A DNA stretch of 64,000 bases from Aplidium turbinatum (GCA_918807975.1 OU964932.1:14973501-15037500), one strand, 5' to 3'. Shown: positions 33,486 through 44,010, numbered from the stretch's first letter. Program-made: numbers and translations. Notes: generated by a model not told the origin, from the letters alone.

Positions 33486-33677
33486 TTAAAAAAAATTAAA
33501 AAGTAAAATACTCACAGATATCATCCCCCAACATCTGTCGATGTGGTTCTTGAGCGATTGCTTTCTTTTGTATGCTTTGAAGCAGAAAGGGCAGTAAGCC
33601 CTTTCCCTATGCTCGTTTAGCATATGGGAGACATACGCCTCCCATTCACTAAAGCCGGCACTATACATTCTTCGCAT
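33486..33677 (-). CDS. Short zinc-finger reading frame in the Polinton
   Basis: A 63-codon minus-strand frame contains YCPFCFKAYKRKQSLKNHID then RC, a classic Cys-X2-Cys...Leu-X2-His-X3-Cys zinc finger, preceded by a second His-containing stretch (VSHMLNEHRE). Such single fingers often occur as a small separate gene or as part of the polymerase-side proteins in Polintons. It lies upstream of, and opposite in strand to, the polymerase B fossil. It may be a fragment of a larger gene. Function unknown. Confidence 0.5.
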   Translation of the reverse strand: MRRMYSAGFSEWEAYVSHMLNEHRERAYCPFCFKAYKRKQSLKNHIDRCWGMISVSILLFNFF

Positions 33678-34546
33678 GTTCTCAACATGTTGCTGTTTGC
33701 AACAGTGTCGACAAACTTTCGGTTTATAACCTATGGATTTTGATAAGAAATATCAAAGAATTTTTTTTTTTATTTCCAGGTTTTGAGTTGCGTTTCGAAA
33801 AAGATTGCTTCAATAAATTAAACAACTTGCGGAAGAAACGGAAGCAATTCACGAATATTACAAATCTTTAAATTACCGCGTCATATTCATGCGTGAATGT
33901 GAATGGTTGCGTTTGAGGCAAATTCCCAGAATAGCCGAATTTCTAAAAAGTTTTGAAACACGCAAAGTGTGGGCGCGCACCCAAGTTGAAATTCTCAAAG
34001 AAATTGCCTGTGGTAAATTGTTTGGTTTGGTTTTGTGTGATCTTCACGTCCCTGAGTCACGGCGCAAGTTTTTTTCCGAAATGACACCAATTTTTAAAAA
34101 TATTGAAGTTGGTTTGGACGACATTGGATCGACTTATGCTCGCCAGCACGGTTTATTGGAGCGACCGCGGCGAACACTTGTTGGTAGCTACAGAGGTGAC
34201 AAGATTTTGCTGGCCACTCCACTCTTAAAATGGTACATCGAAAACGGTTTGCAAGTGACAGCGGTTTATTCAGTGATGTGTTACACCAAAAAAATACCCT
34301 TTCAAACATTTGTTCAAAACGTTTCTTCCGCTAGGCGCCAAGCTGATATTCACGACAGCTTCAAAATTATCGCCGACACTGAAAAATTAATTGGAAATTG
34401 TGGTTATGGTAAAATGGCAACCAACAAAGAACGGCATCGGACAGTGCAACTTGTGAGCGAAGGTGGTCTTTCTCGCAAGATCGAAAACCACAGTTTCAGA
34501 AGTTTGCTTGAAATCACTCCAGAACTTTTTGAAGTTGTGTCTATGC

Positions 34547-35290
34547 CAGGGGTTCCCAACCTTTTTTACACCGTGGCCCCCTTTGAAAATTTTGAAAAAT
34601 CAATGGCCCCCCTATTTTTTTCAACCTTTTGAAAAAGTTAAGAAACGTCATTTTAATTAAAAAAACTTGTTTATACAGCCGCTAGTTAGAATGATAAAAT
34701 GATATAGCCTAAATACGACACACAATAAACATGATAGTACATTAGCCTAATTAGTAATATGCAGTTAATGTGATGGTTGAGCTTGTTTTTGTTCCGACAA
34801 TGTCTTAATTGATGGTTTGGTGATGGAAAGAGCTAGCCGCATGTCATATTGAATATCCAAGACACTACGCTGCTTTGTCTTCTGAAGTAACATTGTTGAA
34901 AACCCACATTCACAACGATATGTTGATGGGAAAGGCAACAGCAATGGCATGGCAATTTCATTAAGCTTAGGGTACGTTTTGCTTAGTTTTGCCCAAAATG
35001 TGGTCAAAACTATCTCTCTCAAAGCTCAACCGGGTTGCATGCAAAGGATCTTTTACTAGTGTAGCAGCTTGATTTGGTATGTCAGGGAAATACTTGCTGA
35101 ATTCTTGTATCAAATCTCACAAGTGGACAATTTTATTAAATTTCAATTTATTTCTTTTGTTATATAGTGTTAGAGTGATCTTAGAGATGATAAATTAAAA
35201 AACTTATTATTTTTCAAATTTTTCCATGGCCCCTTTGAAAAAGGCTCATGGCCCACTAGGGGGCCATGGCCCACAGGTTGGGAACCCCTG
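34547..35290 (-). mobile_element. hAT element, copy 2 of the CAGGGGTTCCCAACC family
   Basis: Ends CAGGGGTTCCCAACC and GGTTGGGAACCCCTG are exact inverted copies, flanked by the exact 8-bp duplication GTCTATGC (34539-34546 and 35291-35298). It is in opposite orientation to copy 1 (4159-4941) and is inserted in the Polinton polymerase fossil, so it is younger than the Polinton. The transposase remnant is listed separately. Confidence 0.95.
34765..35022 (-). pseudogene. hAT transposase C-terminal domain remnant
   Basis: Frame with TFWAKLSKTYPKLNEIAMPL, LLPFPSTYRCECGFSTMLLQ and TKQRSVLDIQYDMRLALS, ending SEQKQAQPSH. This is the uninterrupted C-terminal dimerisation segment of a ZBED5/SCAND3-like hAT transposase, cleaner than the equivalent in copy 1 (4355-4718). 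The rest of the gene is deleted, so the element must depend on another source of transposase. Confidence 0.85.
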
Positions 35291-36344
35291 GTCTATGCCA
35301 AGGAAAGTAAAGCTGAACCTGCCTATTCAAGTGGCGTTTTTCGTGTATCAATACGCCAAGCTTAGAATGCTTGAATTTTATTTCCAATTTCTCGATCGCT
35401 ACATCAACAGAAACGATTTTCAAGTGTGCTATTCGGGTAAGTGGTTAACATCTCTCTAGCACCACCTAACAGTGTAAGTCTAACGTATAAGTTTGTGTCG
35501 ATTGACCAATAAAATAACAAATGCTTTTTTTTAATAAGATGTTTTTTTAAGACATGTTTTTTAACACAGACACCGATTCACTTTACATTGCGTTGGCTGG
35601 TGACAGTTTGATTGCTTTGGTCAAACCAGATGAACGTCGTTCCTTCTTTACGGAATTCCATCGCTGGCTGCCTTCACCCGCTTGCGACCGGCATATGAAT
35701 GATTTTATTGAAACACGGTGTCGATTCGAAACATGGCCGCAGGTTCACGCGTGTTGCAAAGCTCGGGAGCAGTTTGACAAACGTGAACCGGATCTTTTCA
35801 AGACAGAATTTGTCAGTGAATCGATTGTCTCCTTGAACAGTAAAACTTACCACTGTAGCGGTGAAGAAGGAAATAAACTCTCCTGTAAAGGAATCGTCAA
35901 AAAACAAAACCCGTTGACAGAACAAACATATCTCGATGTTCTTGAAACCGGCGTTCCTGCATCTGGCAAAAACACGACATTTCGCGTTCATAAAAACGCC
36001 GTCCACACTTGCGTGCAAGAACGTGTGAGCCTTACATATCTTTACATCAAACGCAAGGTTCTTGAAGACGGTGTATCAACAGAACCGTTGCAAATTTAAC
36101 TACTTGTTCTGTTTTTTATCATATTCTTTTGTTGGCAACATAGTGCAAAGTTGTACAGACAAGCAAATTTTCTTTGTTTCAATCTCTATTGATTTATTTT
36201 GTTTTTATCATATTCGTTGTGTTGGAAACGTAGTAACAGCTATACAGATAAGGTAACGATATCAATTTCTTATTTTATTGCCTTGTTTCAACCTCTGTTG
36301 TTGCACCATTTCCTGATAAACACCTTGAGTTGCTTGCGACGTTT

Positions 36345-36460
36345 CTTTGGTGGGCCTGTCTGAACAGGTCTTTGAAAAAATGTATATAAAAATTGATTGC
36401 CTCATTTGGTGGGCAGGTCTGAACAGGTCTTTGAAAAAAAAAAGGTTTCAAGCCTATAAA
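36345..36460 (+). promoter_or_regulatory. Duplicated promoter-like block with two TATA boxes
   Basis: TTTGGTGGGC, GTCTGAACAGGTCTTTGAAA occurs at 36346 and again at 36405. The first is followed by TATATAAA (36383-36390) and the second by TATAAAAAGG (36455-36464). The second TATA lies 34 bp upstream of the ATG at 36489. The first repeat contains the near-palindrome CTGTCTGAACAG. It probably drives the following Polinton gene. Confidence 0.5.
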
Positions 36461-36488
36461 AAGGAGCAGTGCTCGAGTGTGAGACAAA

Positions 36489-38131
36489 ATGCAATCCTGT
36501 GCTAGCATTGCAAGAAAACTAGAACAGCAAGCTCTTCAAATCACCGAAGAATCGATCAACACTCTCCCGGCAACGTCTTGTTACAACGGTTTGATGGAGT
36601 CTCAACCAGTGACGTGCGGTGAGGTTCCTAGATGTTGAGGCACTACTTTTTCAAGTCACTTTTACAATAAAATTTTTTAACAACAAAAACGGTGTCATAA
36701 CTTACTAATCAAAAAAATTAGCAGCATGCTTTCACATTTATTAAAAATAAAATCCATGCGCCTATCCTTTTGGACTAAAACATCTGTGACTTTGTTGTAG
36801 AGACCCTTCTTTACTCCAAACATTATCACTAGATATTGAAAATAAGAGACGGGAAAGCAGAAAAGGCAATTTTTAAAGCATAGCCACACAGCCACTTCTT
36901 TTTTGAGTACCAATCTCTTTGAAAGTTGCAAGTTATTTTTTTTTGTTCAGTAGTCTGATGCAAACCTTATAAATTTGGAACAGGTCTTCCTTTATTTATG
37001 ACTTCAACTTTGGATTGAAAGTTTAGTTTTTAAAAATCTCTCAGATTTGATACTAAATCTTCCTCCATTTTATTTACATTTTATAAGAAACAATCCTTTA
37101 CGCTGCAAGAAGTCACATACCACGTAGGCTCGCGGGCACTCCAGCTTGACGAAAAAGGTTTCATAGCTGTGACGTCACATTTGAGGCGTGCCTCAAATCG
37201 TAGCTAAGTCGTTCATGATGATTTCTGGCGACTTTGCGAAAGAAAAAGGCACGCATAGTGCAGTGTATGGAAGTTTTCTGATCTGAAGTGAGGCAAAGCT
37301 GGCGTTGCCTCTCCTTGCGTATTTCAACGATTTTGACCACATGAACGCTCGATAGGAATATCGCCACAGAAACAGAAACAAATTAAAGCACAGTTTGGGT
37401 GTAGAAACGTAAAATTTGGGGGAAGGGGGCACGACTACAGCAATTCACACAAACTAAAGCACGTAAAAACGTGCAATATTTACTACTTTTTAACAAAAAA
37501 TATTTATTCTGTGATAACCATTTCTTTGATATAACTTTTGCTTTGCCAGATGTTGGCAGGTGAGGCACTGCCTCACCTGCCTCCCCTGACTGCACGTCCC
37601 TGGTCTCAACGTTTGATGGATAAAGCCGATGATCTGAAGCAGCAATCGTACGCTATTCGCAATGTGTTTACGGCGATCTTTGACGAAGGTGATCACGTAC
37701 CGTGTAACGGTCGACTGCGCAAGGCTATCGTCACTGTTAAGCGTGGAACCCTGCAATTTAACACGCAGCAGCTTTTAAAGGTTGCCGAAAGTCTCTTTCT
37801 CAACGTTCCTTATCTCGCTTTTCTTCCCAGAAAGAAGAGTCGCCCCTACTTGACTGTTGTATACTGGAGCACAGCGGAAATCGACGATGACTGCCGTCAT
37901 CAACAACGCGTCGACTTGGTGCGGGCAGAAATTGCTGAAGATAAGTTTGTCTTAAACTTCGAGAGCAACAACATCTACGCACCAAGCCAGTATCTAGTCC
38001 ACGTTCTGGATCGTTGCGAATCCTATGCGATTTACAACCAGGAGATCGAGTTCGATAACCCTGACGATGGTGAACAATTTGCGGCACTTCTCGCACTGCT
38101 CAAACGGTCTCAGGCAAGACGGACTATATAG
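36489..38131 (+). pseudogene. Unrecognised Polinton gene, split by a hAT insertion
   Basis: Coding sequence starts at 36489 (MQSCASIARKLEQQALQITE) and resumes after the hAT at 36607-37602 with MDKADDLKQQSYAIRNVFTA, RGTLQFNTQQLLKVAESLFL, RPYLTVVYWSTAEIDDDCRH and LNFESNNIYAPSQYLVHV. The later part is a long well-composed frame of about 165 codons, clearly coding in character. I do not recognise the family. A TATA-like box lies 34 bp upstream of the start. It sits on the polymerase side of the element. A P element is inserted close to its 3' end (38115-41000). It is a fossil; apart from the insertions I see little decay. Confidence 0.6.
36607..37602. mobile_element. hAT element, CAGTGACGTGCGGTGAGG family
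   Basis: Ends CAGTGACGTGCGGTGAGG and the complement of CAGGGACGTGCAGTCAGG are flanked by the exact 8-bp duplication GTCTCAAC (36599-36606 and 37603-37610). GGCACTGCCTCACC lies inside the right end and GAGGCACTACTTTTTC inside the left. Frames inside show no convincing transposase domain. It is younger than the Polinton it interrupts. Confidence 0.92.
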
Positions 38132-39219
38132 AGGCCATGACAACGTACAATGGGATTGTTAAAACTGGGGGCAGATAGTGACGTCATAGTGCCATTGTCT
38201 TCAATGAAATTTCTCTACAGATGCTTCCATTTTGCAGTGCGTTTAGTTCAGGGTAGTCAGGAATTATCTTACTTTAATGAATACCGGTACAGTAGCCTAC
38301 TTAAGTTAGAACTCTAAACTTGGTAGGAATGCGATTTATCGGTGTCCTATATCAGCATAAGCATGAGATAGATCGATATTGGAAACAGAAATAGCCTACT
38401 TTGATTTGTTTTGGTATTTCAAAATATGTTTTTTTCAATCGTTTTGAAATCCAAGCAATTTCATTTGGTTGTACGTTTGAAACGATAGTGAAAAACTGGA
38501 GAATCTCAGAACGTAGAACGTAGGCCTAATAAGCTGCCGGACTAAATTTGACCTAACACGTCTGACGCCTACATGGATGAGAGAGTGTCCTACAAGTCAG
38601 CAGTTCTTGAGATCACCAGCTGAGTGTATGAAACTGCCATACAAAACTACTAGACTAGGCTACTAGTTTGAGAATCTCAAATAGGCCTGTCAGTTTCTGT
38701 TAGATAGAAAACGAATAATTTACTTTTGCCTTTTCCGGAGCGTTTTTTTTTTCATCATTTCATTTTGATTTGAAGCAATTATACTTTTCTTTGCTTCCCC
38801 TTAATCCATATTTCGGAATTTTTTGCAATAAACAGATTAAAATCATCAGTCAAAAAGTTTTCCATTCCCCAGTGCTATTGCATGATAAGCTGCTTTTCCG
38901 GTTGTAATACAATGATTGTTTTTACGTTCATGGATGATTTGATGCGAAGCAGCATAGCTTAATTGAATTGCTGGTCGTCATTTAAGCTATTAGGGCGGAG
39001 GGTCTACCCTTGAGCAACTCGGTTACCTTACTAGTAATGAGTCAGGATGCACCGTAAGTCCGTAAGTAGCCTACCCGTATTTCGAAATATGTTTGTTTCG
39101 AACAGCTTAGCGGGATAGGCTATTTAACGTCCTAATACGTCTATATTTGATTCAATCTTATATTTGATTTGTTTTACGTTGTGAAGCATTGTATGTGATA
39201 TATTAGTACTCTTGTAAAT

Positions 39220-39720
39220 ATGGTTAAGAAGTGCTGTGTCTTTAATTGCAATGGAAATTATAGTGAAGAAAATAAAGTTGCAGTGTTTAGACTGCCTAAA
39301 GTAAATGCCAACCGGAACGTGATAGATGGCTTGCCACTATCCCAAGGGATAATATTTCCGATTCAAAGGACACCGTCGTTTGTGAACGCCATTGGCCAGA
39401 AAACTATCCTACCACTATCAAGTATGGGAAAGTAAGACCTTTGTATCCACCATCTGTGTTTACCTGTGTCCCTTTGAATTTAGTTTCTTCACCACCATTT
39501 CTTCCAGAAGTACCGTACTCAAAGGGCGTTAAGTGGAACTCGCAATCAGCTTGTTGATGAATTACCAAGTTTGACAAAAGTGACATTATTGTGAGCTTTG
39601 AAAATCTCCTGGCTAATGCTTTTAGTGTCCAATTTTCTTTTTTAGCAGGTGATGATGTTGTTGTAGCCCATTTCGGGCTCATCAGACGCTTGTTTTTCAA
39701 TGCAAGGAATTTATGCAAGA
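39220..39720 (+). pseudogene. THAP-domain (P-element transposase) remnant
   Basis: The frame from 39220 starts MVKKCCVFNCNGNY and continues VAVFRLPKVNANRNV, the N-terminal C2CH half of a THAP DNA-binding domain. After a frame change, translation near 39390-39480 gives KYGKVRPLYPPSVFTCVP, matching the basic linker that follows THAP domains in P-element/THAP9 proteins (KYGK.RP.DPPSVF). A further stretch to 39720 has no clear match. The gene is broken. It identifies the 38115-41000 element as a P element. Confidence 0.75.
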
Positions 39721-40254
39721 TTCCGGCATACCCAAGTTTGTGTTAAGAATTGATGACAATCTGAGCTTTGAAGCATTTCATTCTGGAGTAAAATCGGGGA
39801 CATAGTGAGTATCCCCGAGTAAAATGCTCTATAACGTCTCTATCAGCAAGTAAATGTTCCAGATGGTCAAAAATTCAAGAAGTTGTGAGATTCTTGCATT
39901 ATATGGAATTATGGAATTAATTATTATGGAATTATCTCATCAACAAAGTATTCTTTTGCAACAGATGAAATCTATGAATTTTATGCCAGCTATAGAAAAG
40001 AAATAGCCTACACCGTGGAAACAATCGTTAGGTCCTTCGAATATTTTTCTTTGTCCAGACCAGAAGCTCATACAACCAACTGAGACGTGATTTTAAGTTG
40101 CCCAGTAGCCTACTAGAACACTTACAAGACTTACAATTCTCAAGCTTGGGAATTAATTATCATAGACTAGTTAACGTTAGTTTATGAGCTTTTCTGGATA
40201 TTCATGAATTTTTTTCTTGAGTGTTCTCATTAACACTAAGTTAGTATTCCGTGA

Positions 40255-40620
40255 CCTCTAGAGCTGTACTGGCGGGAGCTAACTGCTTCCAGAAGGGTTA
40301 CCCATGCCAGATTGGTCGAAAGGTAGAGGCCAGACAAAACGTAGTCCAAAGTACCCAAGTCCCCAACGGCGGAACAGGCGGATGAAGTCGATCAAGCTCA
40401 ACGACTGTGAAGGCGGATGAAGGCTGCAGCATGTCACCAGCTCCAATCGTCTTGGCTTGCCTTGCCATTGGACTAAGCTGATGGCCTTGTCAAGTTTATG
40501 TGTGCTTGTTGAGTGTGCGCCATCAAGTCCACGTTAATCAACCCACGCACAGGCGTCTTCGCAAGACTTTATTGCGAAGTCCATCATCCTCGAAGACGAG
40601 GGATAGCCATCACTAAGTTA
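40255..40620. repeat. G/C-rich repeat-like block of unknown family
   Basis: About 365 bp of balanced composition in an A/T-rich element, ending CCATCATCCTCGAAGACGAG, GGATAGCCATCAC. ACTAAGTTAGTAT occurs on both sides (40231 and 40612), which may be a target duplication of about 10-12 bp. This would suit a SINE or LINE 3' end. I found no box A or box B pair and no coding match. Confidence 0.45.
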
Positions 40621-41118
40621 GTATAAGTCGGATTAGCATATTAGTCAAATTATATACTAAAGATGATGCGTATCAGCCTTGTCTCGATATTGACTTGTTT
40701 ATAAGGCTTTGTGAATGATGCCTTACTTTTTACACATTAACAATTAATCTTTTAACTAAGCGAGTCTAGGCTACGAGTAGCCGGTGCATTGTTGTTTTTT
40801 TTAGATACTTTTTGCTAGTGATGTTACCACTTTTTTAATATCTCAGTGTTATCATGGCTGATCCATTGCAATTTAGCTTTCGTTTCAGTGTTATGAATAT
40901 TAACGTTCAATTGAAGACAATGGCACTATGACGTCACTATCTTCCCCCAGTTTTAACAATCCCATTGGACGTTGTCATGGCCTCTATAGAGTCCGTCTTG
41001 GTCTCAGGTCAAGCAATGTAACGCTTCTGACGAGCCCCCAAGCAAACGCCGCCGCAACATTTAGATGTTTTTTTTTTTTTTTTGGAATTTTATTTCTTCG
41101 AAATGAAATTTCGAAAAG

Positions 41119-41340
41119 GAAACTTGTTTCTTTTCACCTGCATCATTTTAGCTTTTTTGCGCTTTGCAATGAAATAAACTTGTGTCTTTTCACCTGCATC
41201 ATTTTAGCTTTTTTTTGCGCTTTGCAATAAAATAAAATTGCAAACTTGTATTTTTTTTTATTGAGCAACAACAGGAATATAATTTTAAGTGCAAAGGTAG
41301 AATTTAATTTTAAGAGCAAAGGTAGAATTAAAAAAAAAAG
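41119..41340 (+). repeat. Short tandem repeats in the Polinton spacer
   Basis: CTTTTCACCTGCATCATTTT with AGCTTTTTTGCGCTTTGCAAT is repeated twice at 41130-41232. A 24-bp unit, AATTTTAAG.GCAAAGGTAG, is repeated twice at 41280-41330. A run of 18 T lies near 41070-41085. The spacer separates the plus-strand and minus-strand gene blocks. Confidence 0.75.
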
Positions 41341-41411
41341 CTAAACTTTAAACCATTGCATTGAAAGGTTAATTAGAAAGTTTATTTTTTCTAACTTTAT
41401 GTCGGAAAAAG

Positions 41412-41557
41412 AAATGTACAAATTAAATTTTTATTCTATTACGCTGGCGTACAAAGTCTTCAATAGCACGATCGTTTGCACTAAGATCAGAACGAAAATT
41501 TGAGACAATCGCCTTATCATGGATACACCGCGACAGCGTTTTAATAGAAAATACATG
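41412..41557 (-). repeat. Partial duplication of the protease gene 3' end
   Basis: This 146-bp segment repeats 41615-41758 (203-bp offset) with few differences: AAATGTACAAATTAAATTTT, GCTGGCGTACAAAGTCTTCA and CGCGACAGCGTTTTAATAGA occur in both. It carries an extra copy of the C-terminal codons of the protease. Confidence 0.85.
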
Positions 41558-41625
41558 AAATAAAGGTAAAAATGCAGCAACTGTGCAATAGACACGAATA
41601 CATAATAACAAAACAAATGTACAAA

Positions 41626-42121
41626 TTAAATTTTTACTCTATAACGCTGGCGTACAAAGTCTTCAATAGCACGATCGTTTGCGTTAAGATCAGAACGAAA
41701 ATTTGAGACAATCGCCTTCATGGACACACCGCGACAGCGTTTTAATAGAAAATACATGCAATAGTGGCCACAGACAAGCGACAAAGGTCCTTGAATTGTG
41801 GTGTGGTTCCAGATCCAATCGATCGAGTGGAGATGCATGAAATCGATAAATTCACTGTGGTAGGGTAGGATACCAAAAGAATCGAAAAATTCGCCTTGCT
41901 CGTGACCGTTCAAATAAACAGTAACCCAGTGTTCACCCGGTTGATCGCTTTCGTCTGTGTTGAAGACAAAGGCAGCAGGTGGATTTACGTCTTGGGGCAA
42001 CATGTCTCTCGCGTACACATCCTTGAAAACACGCTTTAGACAAGAGTCGTTGAATAAAATCCTCGAAATCTGGTCCGAGTTCATGCCGAATAGTCGAATA
42101 TGACACTTTTGTTGCGATCAA
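41626..42121 (-). CDS. Polinton adenain-like cysteine protease
   Basis: The frame at 41626-42084 reads AAFVFNTDESDQPGEHWVTV, then YLNGHEQGEFFDSFGILPYH and LVCGHYCMYFLLKRCRGVS. This is the His...Asp...Cys arrangement of the adenovirus maturation protease family (EHW, FFDSFG, CGHYC). In Polintons it is thought to process capsid proteins. The length (about 150 codons) is normal for the core. It immediately follows the capsid gene on the same strand, with overlap of a few bases, as in related elements. This fossil copy looks close to whole over the core; its far N-terminus is uncertain. Confidence 0.85.
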
Positions 42122-43385
42122 TTTCTAGAAGATTGTCGTGCTCTGCATAGACAATGACGTTGATAGTTTGCTGTAAGGCTGTCGCAAAGTGAATTTCCAA
42201 TCGCAAGTTTCCGTGCTTTATTAATTCGAAATGACTCGCCCCCGAACCAAGGTCCGGTGTCAAATCAAACGCAAACAGGGTATATCCGCCTGGATATTCC
42301 GCTCTGGAGATATCATTGCCTTCGTCTGCGTAATATTGATTTGTTCCTGTAAATAGGGAGAGGTAGCTGCGTATATATTTTCCATTTCCAAAGTCAGGTT
42401 GGTATGGTTTGGAAGGAATCTGCTTTCTGTCACGATACAAAGCCAAAAAATTGACAGAGTTGTGTTTGAAATCAAACGGATTTCTGGCCGACAGACCGTT
42501 GAAAGAAGCATTGTCCACCATGCCGATCACCACCCTTCTTGGTAACTGACCGAGAAAGAGATTTTCTTTGGTGACGGTGAGATTGCCTCTTGGCACGGTA
42601 AAAGCTTTTGTTTCTACACGGCGGATTGGATACTTGGCTGTTCCAGACTGGAGCGCTTTGATGTGGGCGATTCTTACAGGGTCACTGGGTTTGACCTTTC
42701 TGCAGAATAAAGCCACTTCTTGCAGCTTGACCTTTCCTGCCCCCATGAGACAAAACGCGTCGGAGGCTCTAGTCAAATTGAGCTTCATCTCGACTCCGTT
42801 GAGTAAATATCGATTCTGAAAGGTCATATCCAGATGCAATTTCCCTATCATGTCCACCGATCGACTTTCTTGCGTCAACGCCTTGCGTCGATTGAAGCCT
42901 GCATTTGCAACAGCGAGCGTATCAAACTTATTCTTGGAGTCCTTGTACCATAAGTTTGCAGAGAGCTGTGAAGATTTTGCAGGTCCTCCGAAACTGAGAA
43001 GAGTCTCCAAGTAGGCCTAAGCTCTGTAGGGATACGTGTGATTCGATTGAGATACCTGGGTGTTGTTTAGGCTTAGATTGATCTGTGACCACAGACTGTG
43101 CAACCAATTGCAAACCGGAGCAACGGCATCGTTTTCGGCTAAATCTGTGCCGTCGTTTTTGACCAATTTAGCACGAACGCAGAGTAAGGTGTTGGCCAAA
43201 TCGATGTAGTAGTCACCTTCCTCGACAATCAAAAACTCGACAGGATCGCTGTCGGTGAGAGTAGATTGCGGGCGATGTTCCACATAATGTCCACTTTCCA
43301 AACTGGTTTGGGTAGGTGGAACAGCAAACAAATCCAGCTCGGTTTTCAACCCTTCACAAGACTTTTCGTGAATCAAGATAGCCAT
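42081..43385 (-). pseudogene. Polinton major capsid protein (double jelly-roll)
   Basis: The upstream part contains MAILIHEKSCEGLKTELDLF, AVPPTQTSLESGHYVEHRPQ and NWLHSLWSQINLSLNNTQVS. The downstream part contains QNRYLLNGVEMKLNLTRASD, AKYPIRRVETKAFTVPRGNL, YIRSYLSLFTGTNQYYADEG and NVIVYAEHDNLLEIDRN. These match the widely distributed F54H12.2-like proteins, identified as the double jelly-roll capsid protein of Polintons. It lies between the PX-like and protease genes, the usual order. It is a fossil with about one break. Confidence 0.9.
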
Positions 43386-43403
43386 CGAAAATGTCTTTTG
43401 ATA

Positions 43404-43757
43404 CGACCGCTTTCCGTCTAGCCTACGTTTTTTCAAACTGTTGGATTTTTTGATTTTCTTTCGCCTTTTAACAGGTGGAGATGAGAAAAAGGTCTCGCGT
43501 GGTGGGGTTCGATGGACCGGGGCCGCGACGCGTTTCAATAAATTGACACCAGCCTGCTTCGATCTTTGTAAAGCCGCTTCTTTCGCACTTTTTCCAGATA
43601 ACACATCCGAAGCAAAATGTGCACCTGACCTGAGAACTTCTTTTCCAACCGTCTTTGCTCCTGACTTGATCAAAGGCAAGATCGCTTTTCCGAGGCTGGA
43701 AAATATGCTCCCCAAACCATAACCGTTTTGGTATTGGGCGCCGGAAAAAAACCCTGG
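43404..43757 (-). CDS. PX-like structural protein of the Polinton
   Basis: Reads GAQYQNGYGLGSIFSSLGKA, then ILPLIKSGAKTVGKEVLRSG, followed by an Arg/Lys-rich tail (KRRKKIKKSNSLKKRR). The GYG.GS.F...F...PL...G....G.E.L..G pattern is a common Polinton and Polinton-like virus protein, small, amphipathic and basic, compared in the literature with adenovirus minor core or membrane-active proteins. It sits directly upstream of the capsid gene on the same strand. Start not certain. Fossil; the visible core looks intact. Confidence 0.75.
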
Positions 43758-43891
43758 TGTAGACCAACCTGAGAGACGTAGTAGTTTTCATAGGCTCTCG
43801 CGTTGCAACAGAACGCGGGCTTGTGAGGCATTATAGTTGATGAAGACGTCTTTTCCGAAAGTGAAGCGTGACCACTACTTTTTCGGCGATA

Positions 43892-44010
43892 CCAACCTCC
43901 CAATCTCCTTCCAAGTTGATCTCATTCGGTAGTCTGACCACATAATCCGTCAAGGTGTTGAAAGGGAAAAATTTCATGGAGCTGTTACTCGGCAGGGTTA
44001 GGTAAAACAT
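43892..44010 (-). pseudogene. Conserved Polinton structural-cluster protein, N-terminal part
   Basis: From the ATG at 44010 the minus strand reads MFYLTLPSNSSMKFFPFNTL, TDYVVRLPNEINLEGDWEVG. The pattern MFY.TLPSNSS...F..NT...Y...LP..I.L.G.WEV is the conserved N-terminus of a Polinton protein found beside the PX and capsid genes; its function is not established. Only this part is recognisable with confidence. Fossil, broken. Confidence 0.6.

Larger units (their letters stand above)
33783..36099 (+). pseudogene. Polinton protein-primed DNA polymerase B, broken
   Basis: The upstream part carries KLFGLVLCDLHVPESRRKFF and TPLLKWYIENGLQVTAVYSV, and KLIGNCGYGKM, which is the Kx3NxxYG motif B of family B polymerases. 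The downstream part carries TDTDSLYIAL, the DTD motif C, followed by a thumb-like region to 36099. This is the protein-primed type used by Polintons and adenoviruses for replication of linear DNA. A hAT (34547-35290) is inserted in it, and a GT...AG segment at about 35.43-35.57 kb looks like an intron, as known in some Polinton polymerases. It is a fossil with several breaks. Its strand and position beside the left end are normal for the family. Confidence 0.85.
38115..41000 (+). mobile_element. P element with THAP-domain gene, inserted in the Polinton
   Basis: Ends CAAGACGGACTATATAGAGG and the complement of CAAGACGGACTCTATAGAGG are inverted copies, and pairing continues inward (CCATGACAACGT, TGGGATTGTTAAAACTGG, GTGACGTCATAGTGCCATTG). 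Flanks GTCTCAGG (38107-38114 and 41001-41008) are an exact 8-bp duplication, the size made by P elements. A THAP zinc-finger remnant lies at 39220-39720. The rest of the transposase is not recognisable, so the element is internally deleted. A G/C-rich repeat-like block lies at 40255-40620. Confidence 0.9.

Noticed and set aside
37800-38096. 98-codon minus-strand frame
   Set aside because: Antisense to the well-composed plus-strand Polinton gene; no domain.
43441-43722. 93-codon plus-strand frame
   Set aside because: Antisense to the PX-like protein, which has the family pattern.
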